The position numbers and the translations under genes were made by a program. The notes under the pieces were generated by a model. It did no database searches, was not told where the DNA came from, and was given only the letters and a program-made list of their open reading frames with translations. A stretch of DNA of 6,493 nucleotides from an uncultured Lachnospiraceae bacterium (GTDB taxonomy: Bacteria; Bacillota; Clostridia; Lachnospirales; Lachnospiraceae): NCBI GenBank assembly GCA_910585395.1, contig CAJUCK010000008.1:59336-65828 (forward strand), in the 5' to 3' direction. Position 1 is the first letter of the stretch, and each line of letters starts with the position of its first letter. Below are positions 1-4,116 of the stretch, piece after piece.

Positions 1-136
1 GGCATTCATAAATTTCACCGTATTTCTCCTGATATGCTTTTACCACTGCTTTTCTTCTGTTTTCGGACAGGGTCATAGGGAAACAATCCCTGCTTACTGC
101 TACAATTCCAATTTTTTCTTCTGGCATGTTGTTCAT
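1..136 (-). CDS. FucI-like sugar isomerase, N-terminal fragment (runs off the left edge)
   Basis: This is the first 45 codons of a minus-strand gene cut by the window edge. The visible protein begins MNNMPEEKIGIVAVSRDCFP and continues with TLSENRRKAVV. The IGIVAVSRDCFP strand-plus-loop followed by an Arg/Lys-rich helix resembles the N-terminus of the L-fucose/L-arabinose isomerase-like family, which interconverts an aldose and a ketose in the cytoplasm using a metal ion. That is recognition by family memory; the catalytic metal ligands lie outside the window. I chose the ATG at 136 over the in-frame ATG at 127 because an AGAGGA ribosome site at 145-150 sits 8 nt upstream of it. The gene starts 19 bp after the kinase stop on the same strand, so the two are almost certainly co-transcribed, giving an isomerase-kinase pair. 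The real substrate (fucose, D-arabinose, xylose or another sugar) cannot be read from this fragment. Confidence 0.68.
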   Translation of the reverse strand, partial: MNNMPEEKIGIVAVSRDCFPMTLSENRRKAVVKAYQEKYGEIYEC

Positions 137-155
137 AATGTGATTCCTCTCTCTC

Positions 156-1631
156 TTATTCTCTACATGTATTCTTAAATAACTGTCTGCATGCAGGATA
201 AATTTCTTTAAACTTCTGATACCGTTTCTCGTACAAAGCTGCAATCTTGGGCTCTGGCACAATGGTTTCTTTTACTTTAACGATTGCCTCTGCTGCCTCT
301 GCCACAGAGTTATAAGCTCCGCATGCAACAGCTGCAAGCATAGCGCCGCCCAGGGCAGGTCCTTCCTCATTTTCCAATACATCTACTTTAATATTGAGGA
401 CGTTTGCCACAATCCTTCTCCACAGAGGACTTTTAGCGCCGCCGCCGCAGATTTTTGTCCTGGAAATCTCAATACCAAGCGATTTTGCAATCTCCAATGA
501 ATCCCGGAGTGCAAATGCAACTCCTTCTAAAACGGCCTGCGTCATATCTGACCTCGTACTGTCCATAGAAAGACCCATAAAAATCCCCCTGGCGTCCGGG
601 TCATTGTGGGGAGAACGTTCTCCCATTAAATAGGGCAGAAAATAAACGTGATTTTCTCCCAGCTGCCCAATGCCTTCCTGTTCTTTTTCATAATCTTTCG
701 TGCCAATAATTTCATCCATCCACCATTTATTACAGGACGCAGCGCTCAGCATACACCCCATGAGGTGATAGCTTCCGTCTGCATGGTCAAAAGAATGGAG
801 TGCATTGTGCTGGTCTACGCTAAATTTCTCTGAAGAAATAAAAACGGTTCCACTGGTCCCCAATGAAATATTACAGGAACCATTTCCCACAGTTCCAGTT
901 CCCACAGCCGCCGCTGCATTATCTCCCGCTCCGGCTGCAATGACAACTCGTTCAGAAATGCCAAGTTCCGCCGCAATGTCTGGCTTTAAGGTTCCCACTG
1001 CTTTACTGCTCTCATACACACTCGGCAGCCAAGACGCTTCTATCCCGCAGATTTCGCACATTTTTGGGGACCAGCACCGATTTTTCACATCAAAAAACAG
1101 TGTTCCAGAAGCATCTGACACGTCTGTACAGTGAGTCCCGCATAAACGATATGCAAGATAATCCTTCGGCAGCATCAATTTGCGGATTTTTGCAAATAAT
1201 TCTGGTTCATGCTTTTTCATCCACAACACTTTGGCGGCAGTAAAGCCGGCAAAAGAAATATTTGCAGTATATTCAGACAATGTTTCTCTGCCAATCTCCC
1301 GGTTCAGATAATCAGACTCTTCTGCCGTCCTGCCATCGTTCCACAGGATAGCAGGACGTATCACCTGATCTCTTTCATCCAGCACCACCAAGCCATGCAT
1401 CTGTCCCCCAAAACTGATACCGGCAACCTGGGTCTTATCGCTTCCCTCCAATAATTCCTGAATTCCTGCCATAGTCTCTCTGTACCAGTCTTCTGGTTCC
1501 TGCTGAGACCACCCTGGCTTTGGAAAGCTGATCGGATATTCTCTGTTGACAATTTTCAAGATTCTGCCGTCCTGCTGCATCAGCAAAAGCTTTACCGCAG
1601 AAGTACCAAGATCAATTCCTATATAATTCAT
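156..1631 (-). CDS. xylB: Xylulokinase-like FGGY family carbohydrate kinase
   Basis: This is a complete 491-residue FGGY kinase, close to the usual 480-500 residues for xylulokinases. It would phosphorylate a ketopentose such as D-xylulose with ATP in the cytoplasm to give the 5-phosphate. Visible motifs in order: the N-terminal phosphate loop IGIDLGTSAVK (residues 4-14); SFGGQMHG (73-80), containing the Met-His pair that contacts xylulose in known XylB; ILWNDGRT (95-102); AGAGDNAAAAVG (233-244), whose Asp237 aligns with the catalytic base; SLGTSGTV (256-263) in the second domain; and GGGAKSPLWRRI (397-408) with GPALGGAMLAA (424-434) for adenosine binding. The start follows a very strong AAAGGAGGAGG site (1634-1644). 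A promoter and a LacI-type palindrome lie directly upstream, and a FucI-like isomerase gene directly downstream. XylB identity is well supported as a subfamily. The partner isomerase is not XylA, however, so the physiological sugar may be different from xylulose. Confidence 0.9.
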   Translation of the reverse strand: MNYIGIDLGTSAVKLLLMQQDGRILKIVNREYPISFPKPGWSQQEPEDWYRETMAGIQELLEGSDKTQVAGISFGGQMHGLVVLDERDQVIRPAILWNDGRTAEESDYLNREIGRETLSEYTANISFAGFTAAKVLWMKKHEPELFAKIRKLMLPKDYLAYRLCGTHCTDVSDASGTLFFDVKNRCWSPKMCEICGIEASWLPSVYESSKAVGTLKPDIAAELGISERVVIAAGAGDNAAAAVGTGTVGNGSCNISLGTSGTVFISSEKFSVDQHNALHSFDHADGSYHLMGCMLSAASCNKWWMDEIIGTKDYEKEQEGIGQLGENHVYFLPYLMGERSPHNDPDARGIFMGLSMDSTRSDMTQAVLEGVAFALRDSLEIAKSLGIEISRTKICGGGAKSPLWRRIVANVLNIKVDVLENEEGPALGGAMLAAVACGAYNSVAEAAEAIVKVKETIVPEPKIAALYEKRYQKFKEIYPACRQLFKNTCRE

Positions 1632-1647
1632 AACCTCCTCCTTTCAT

Positions 1648-1659
1648 GTGCACGTGCAC
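1648..1659. promoter_or_regulatory. Candidate LacI-family operator (12-bp perfect palindrome) in front of the kinase gene
   Basis: GTGCACGTGCAC is a perfect 12-bp palindrome with a central CpG, the layout typical of LacI-family operators. It lies between the predicted transcription start (about 1662) and the kinase ribosome binding site, so a bound repressor would block initiation or elongation. The window encodes one LacI-type protein about 1.4 kb away, the obvious candidate ligand, but binding is inferred only. I saw no second copy of the full palindrome in the window. Confidence 0.6.
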
Positions 1660-1669
1660 GGTTTTATTT

Positions 1670-1698
1670 ATTATAATCCTGGGATTTATTTTTTACAA
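1670..1698 (-). promoter_or_regulatory. SigA-type promoter of the kinase-isomerase operon
   Basis: Read on the minus strand, a -35 box TTGTAA (1693-1698) is separated by exactly 17 bp from a perfect -10 box TATAAT (1670-1675). Transcription would start near 1662, giving a leader of about 30 nt that holds the palindrome and the ribosome binding site. The -35 matches consensus at 4 of 6 positions and the -10 at 6 of 6. AT-rich DNA upstream (about 1700-1740) could serve as an UP element. Confidence 0.7.
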
Positions 1699-1758
1699 TA
1701 GATTTTCCTCTCATCTTATTTTTTTATATATTTTTACCAATAGCTGCCCGCTATGTTT

Positions 1759-1783
1759 GTGCAGTTTTCAGAGTAAACTGCAC
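1759..1783. repeat. Perfect 9-bp inverted repeat in the divergent intergenic region
   Basis: The arms GTGCAGTTT (1759-1767) and AAACTGCAC (1775-1783) are perfect reverse complements separated by 7 bp. The repeat ends 12 bp upstream of the -35 box of the BIG2-protein promoter and lies about 100 bp upstream of the kinase transcription start. It could be the operator of a dimeric regulator. It could also be a weak rho-independent terminator on the plus strand, since a T-rich but interrupted tract follows the right arm, although no plus-strand gene ends here. Function is undetermined. Confidence 0.5.
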
Positions 1784-1795
1784 TCTATTTTATTC

Positions 1796-1824
1796 TTTAC
1801 AAATTCACTTATTCATGTTATATT
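1796..1824 (+). promoter_or_regulatory. SigA-type promoter of the BIG2-repeat protein gene
   Basis: A -35 box TTTACA (1796-1801) and a -10 box TATATT (1819-1824) are separated by 17 bp. The TG dinucleotide at 1816-1817 forms an extended -10 element (TGTTATATT). Transcription would start near 1831, giving a 5' leader of about 95 nt before the start codon. Each hexamer matches consensus at 5 of 6 positions, so this should be a good housekeeping promoter. Confidence 0.65.
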
Positions 1825-1829
1825 GGAAC

Positions 1830-1848
1830 AACCACAGATTCTGTGGTT
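1830..1848 (+). repeat. 8-bp inverted repeat at the predicted 5' end of the BIG2-protein transcript
   Basis: AACCACAG (1830-1837), three bases ATT, then CTGTGGTT (1841-1848) form a perfect hairpin or dyad. It begins at the predicted transcription start, so it could be a 5'-terminal stem-loop that stabilises the mRNA, or an operator overlapping the initiation site. The T tract that follows is too short and interrupted for a confident terminator. Confidence 0.5.
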
Positions 1849-1857
1849 TCTGATTTA

Positions 1858-1922
1858 CGGCAAGGAAAACATATGCTTTCCATATGCCTGCCGGAATTCT
1901 TACCCTCCAGAATGGAGGAATT
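1858..1922 (+). promoter_or_regulatory. Structured 5' leader with a ribosome-binding-site-sequestering hairpin
   Basis: Two stems can form in the leader of the BIG2-protein gene. The first has an outer pair CGGCA/TGCCG (1858-1862 with 1889-1893) and an inner pair GGAAA/TTTCC (1864-1868 with 1877-1881). It also contains the direct repeat CATATGC (1870-1876 and 1881-1887). The second pairs CCTCCA (1904-1909) with TGGAGG (1913-1918) around a GAA loop. TGGAGG is the Shine-Dalgarno sequence itself, 7 nt before the ATG, so this hairpin would mask it. AATT at 1895-1898 can further pair with 1919-1922 across a bulge. I do not recognise a known riboswitch class. Regulation is inferred from pairing alone. 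Confidence 0.45.
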
Positions 1923-1925
1923 ACA

Positions 1926-2942
1926 ATGTCTAAGAAAAATAAACTTTTACACACAATCATCACGATTCTTATCATGGCGTCTGTACTGTTTCCCTCTATG
2001 GTTTCCCCTTTAAAAACACATGCCGCCTCCAGCCTTGGATTCGTAATCTTAAATTCCTATTCCAAAACACTTAAAATCGGAGACGAATTTTATCTCGCTG
2101 CCGTTACTTCAAATGGAAAAAAGCCCACGTTCAAGTCCAGCAGCAGCAAGACTGCATCCGTCAGCACATATGGAAAAGTCACAGCGAAAAAAGCTGGAAC
2201 TGCAATCATTACCGTAAAAACCAAAAACGCTGAGGCGAGCTGCACGATAAAAGTACAGGCAACAAAAATTCAGTTAAGCGCCAAACATATTTCTCTGGAA
2301 AACGGTTATTCTGCGCAGCTTAATGCTGCTGCCTCCACTGGTCATGCCGTTACTTTCCGCTCCAGCAAAAAGAGTATTGCCGTAGTGGATGAACATGGAA
2401 AAATTACAGCAAAAAAGCCAGGAACAGCGACCATCACTGCAACTGCAGATCAGTCCTGCGCAAGCTGTACTGTTACCGTGAAAAAGCCTCGCGTCAGCCT
2501 CAACAAAAGTTCAGTCTCTCTTTACAGGAAACGAATGGTATGTCTTGCCGTCAAATCCAGTTCTAAAAGCACTCCAAAATGGAAAAGCAGCAAGAAAAGT
2601 GTGGCTGTGGTGGACAGCAACGGAATGGTAACAGCCGTAAAAAACGGCACAGCTGTTATCACTGTAACCATAGACGGCGTCAGCAAAAACTGTAAAATCA
2701 CAGTAAAAAAACCCACCGTCACCTTTGAAACAAACGAGGTGATTCTTGCCGTGGGTAAGAAAAAAACTGTAAAAGTCTCTGTTTCCTCTGGAAACAAACC
2801 TATATTCTCAAGCTCCAACACCTGTATTGCCACTGTGGATGAACATGGAACAGTTACGGCTCAGGATGTTGGAAAAGCTTATATCTATGCCAGTGAAGAC
2901 GGTGTAAAATGCCGTATGCGCGTCATCGTAAAACAGAAATAA
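1926..2942 (+). CDS. Secreted protein of four tandem BIG2 immunoglobulin-like domains
   Basis: The product is 338 residues. A signal peptide occupies about residues 1-34: basic MSKKNK, a hydrophobic stretch, then THAAS as the likely cleavage region. The rest is four BIG2-type Ig-like repeats at about 36-111, 112-186, 187-261 and 262-338. Each has the family pattern: a polar strand, an SS-K-aliphatic stretch, then G-x-V/I-T-A and GTA-x-I-TV. The V-D-x-x-G site recurs at Asp155, 230 and 305, exactly 75 residues apart. A cysteine sits in the last strand of every repeat (106, 181, 256, 329). There is no LPXTG anchor, transmembrane tail, catalytic domain or carbohydrate-binding module, and the protein is very lysine-rich. 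BIG2 domains are common in bacterial surface adhesins and as spacers in cell-wall proteins, so an adhesive or envelope-associated role is possible but unproven. I chose ATG 1926 over an upstream ATG at 1884 because GGAGG (1914-1918) precedes it and the signal peptide starts there. Confidence 0.88.
   Translation: MSKKNKLLHTIITILIMASVLFPSMVSPLKTHAASSLGFVILNSYSKTLKIGDEFYLAAVTSNGKKPTFKSSSSKTASVSTYGKVTAKKAGTAIITVKTKNAEASCTIKVQATKIQLSAKHISLENGYSAQLNAAASTGHAVTFRSSKKSIAVVDEHGKITAKKPGTATITATADQSCASCTVTVKKPRVSLNKSSVSLYRKRMVCLAVKSSSKSTPKWKSSKKSVAVVDSNGMVTAVKNGTAVITVTIDGVSKNCKITVKKPTVTFETNEVILAVGKKKTVKVSVSSGNKPIFSSSNTCIATVDEHGTVTAQDVGKAYIYASEDGVKCRMRVIVKQK
2385..2850 (+). repeat. 225-bp internal repeat periodicity of the BIG2 gene
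   Basis: The 16-mer GTGGATGAACATGGAA occurs identically at 2385-2400 and 2835-2850, exactly 450 bp (two 75-codon units) apart. The equivalent position in the intervening unit (2610) reads GTGGACAGCAACGGAA, a diverged copy. The conserved DNA inside otherwise diverged repeats points to internal duplication, or to gene conversion between repeats 2 and 4. Confidence 0.7.
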
Positions 2943-3003
2943 TTCTATTATGTTCAACCAATAAAACACTATAACTCAGGGTAAGAATTCTGGCTGTCAG
3001 ATG

Positions 3004-3032
3004 TTGATTTGTATTATAGAATACTCTATAAT
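3004..3032 (+). promoter_or_regulatory. SigA-type promoter of the LacI-family regulator gene
   Basis: TTGATT (3004-3009) and TATAAT (3027-3032) are separated by exactly 17 bp, a near-consensus promoter. Transcription would start near 3039, giving a leader of about 25 nt with the TGGAGG ribosome site. The regulator can therefore be expressed independently of the BIG2 gene, although no terminator separates the two. Confidence 0.75.
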
Positions 3033-3033
3033 A
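3012..3033. promoter_or_regulatory. Perfect 9-bp inverted repeat overlapping the regulator's -10 box (candidate operator)
   Basis: TATTATAGA (3012-3020) and TCTATAATA (3025-3033) are perfect reverse complements around ATAC. The repeat covers the promoter spacer and the -10 hexamer, so it lies upstream of the transcript and would act as DNA, not RNA. A protein bound here would exclude RNA polymerase. The centre is not CpG, so it does not look like a classic LacI operator. Autoregulation or control by another regulator are both possible, and chance is a real alternative in AT-rich DNA. Confidence 0.5.
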
Positions 3034-3064
3034 ATGATAATTGCTTACAAAATGGAGGTTTCTT

Positions 3065-4084
3065 ATGGCAACTATGAAAGAAATTGCCGCCTTATCAGGT
3101 GTCTCACGGGGAACCGTTGACCGTGTTTTAAACCATCGGGGATCTGTGAACCCAGATACGGCTGCACGGGTAATGATGATTGCAGAGAAGTTGAATTACC
3201 AGCCTAACAAGGCAGGGCTGATCCTTGCTGCACAAAAGAAAAATTTAAAAATCGGCGTCGTTCTTTTCCAGGACACAAACCCTTTCTTTCAAGATGTGTT
3301 AAAAGGTGTTTATGCCAAAGCAGACGAGCTTTCCGGCTACAATTGTCAGGTGCTGGTACGTCAGGTCCCTTTCGACGAAAACTGCCAGAAAAAAGTCATT
3401 CAAAAGCTGGAACAGGAGGGCGTTCACGGTCTCGTGATCTCTCCCTTTAACGCTCCTTCCATTGCCGCTGAAATCAATCGTCTCAGCGAAAAAAACATTC
3501 CCACAATCACGACAAACACAGATATTTTATCCAGAAGAATCGCGTATGTGGGAAGCAACTATTTCCTTTCTGGACAGACAGCCGCAGGACTTCTGGGACG
3601 CATGACCTTTGGACCTGTAATTGTAGGCATCATCACCGGTTCTTCTCATGTTCTCTGTCATACAGACCGGATCGCAGGATTTCAAGAAACAATTAGAAAT
3701 TATTATCCTAATGTTAAGATATTAGAAGATATCGTGGAAAATCATGATAACGATGAAGAGAGTTTTCTGACTGTAAAGAAATTTCTGACAAAACATCCAG
3801 AATGCAATGCATTGTACTTTGCTGCTGCCGGAGTTTATGGCGGCTGCCGCGCAGTATTGTCTCTGGGACTTTCCGAAAAAATAAAAATATTTACTTATGA
3901 CAGCGTAGACACCACTGCCGAATTAATCCGGCAGGGCGTTATCACTGCAACTATCTGCCAGCAGCCTTTCCAACAGGGTTACCGTCCTGTGGAACTTCTG
4001 TCTCGCTATCTGTTGGAAGGCATCATGCCAGAAGCAGAACTGCAGTATGTGAATATTGATATTCGTATTCGTGAAAATATATAG
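3065..4084 (+). CDS. LacI-family DNA-binding transcriptional regulator
   Basis: This 339-residue protein has the full LacI/GalR architecture. An N-terminal helix-turn-helix (about residues 4-23) carries the recognition segment SRGTVDRVLN (14-23). The hinge YQPNKAGLILA (45-55) keeps the leucine that wedges into operator DNA but lacks the usual Ala-Arg pair. A periplasmic-binding-protein-like effector domain follows (about 61-335), starting LKIGVVLFQDTNPFFQDVL, with YVGSNYFLSGQTAA (161-174), an ITGSSHVLCHTDRIAGF segment (190-206), TYDSVD (277-282) and a C-terminal QQPFQQGYRPVELL (299-312). Members bind sugars or sugar phosphates and release DNA when induced. I chose ATG 3065 because TGGAGG (3053-3058) lies 6 nt upstream; a longer reading from TTG 3041 would add eight residues with no ribosome site and is unlikely. 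A CpG-centred palindrome in front of the kinase operon is the best candidate target. The effector sugar is unknown. Confidence 0.92.
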   Translation: MATMKEIAALSGVSRGTVDRVLNHRGSVNPDTAARVMMIAEKLNYQPNKAGLILAAQKKNLKIGVVLFQDTNPFFQDVLKGVYAKADELSGYNCQVLVRQVPFDENCQKKVIQKLEQEGVHGLVISPFNAPSIAAEINRLSEKNIPTITTNTDILSRRIAYVGSNYFLSGQTAAGLLGRMTFGPVIVGIITGSSHVLCHTDRIAGFQETIRNYYPNVKILEDIVENHDNDEESFLTVKKFLTKHPECNALYFAAAGVYGGCRAVLSLGLSEKIKIFTYDSVDTTAELIRQGVITATICQQPFQQGYRPVELLSRYLLEGIMPEAELQYVNIDIRIRENI

Positions 4085-4116
4085 CGATTATTTATTTTAC
4101 AAGCACCTATTAATCT

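Noticed and set aside
805..1134. Plus-strand open frame opposite the kinase gene
   Set aside because: It is antisense to conserved FGGY motifs, has no ribosome site, and its composition reflects the codons of the opposite strand.
1831..1925. The leader as a cyclic-di-GMP or other known riboswitch
   Set aside because: I could not find the conserved core sequences of the classes I know, so only an unclassified structured leader is reported.
1646..1933. Plus-strand open frame of 95 codons across the divergent intergenic region
   Set aside because: It overlaps two promoters and several inverted repeats, lacks a ribosome site, has low-complexity Phe/Leu/Ile content from AT-rich DNA, and runs into the BIG2 gene out of frame.
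2629..2658. Strong nested inverted repeats (TAACAGC/GCTGTTA around GCCGT/ACGGC) inside the BIG2 gene
   Set aside because: They lie within conserved repeat coding (VTAVKNGTAVIT), so codon constraint explains them, and no T tract or gene boundary is nearby.
3027..3046. ATAAT/GATAAT repeats near the LacI promoter resembling a Fur or PerR box
   Set aside because: The match is weak, the symmetry is imperfect, the DNA is AT-rich and overlaps an essential -10 box, and no iron or peroxide gene is nearby.
4051..4064. Palindrome GAATAT-TG-ATATTC near the 3' end of the LacI gene as a terminator
   Set aside because: It is AT-only apart from its ends, has a 2-nt loop, is inside the coding region and is not followed by a T tract.
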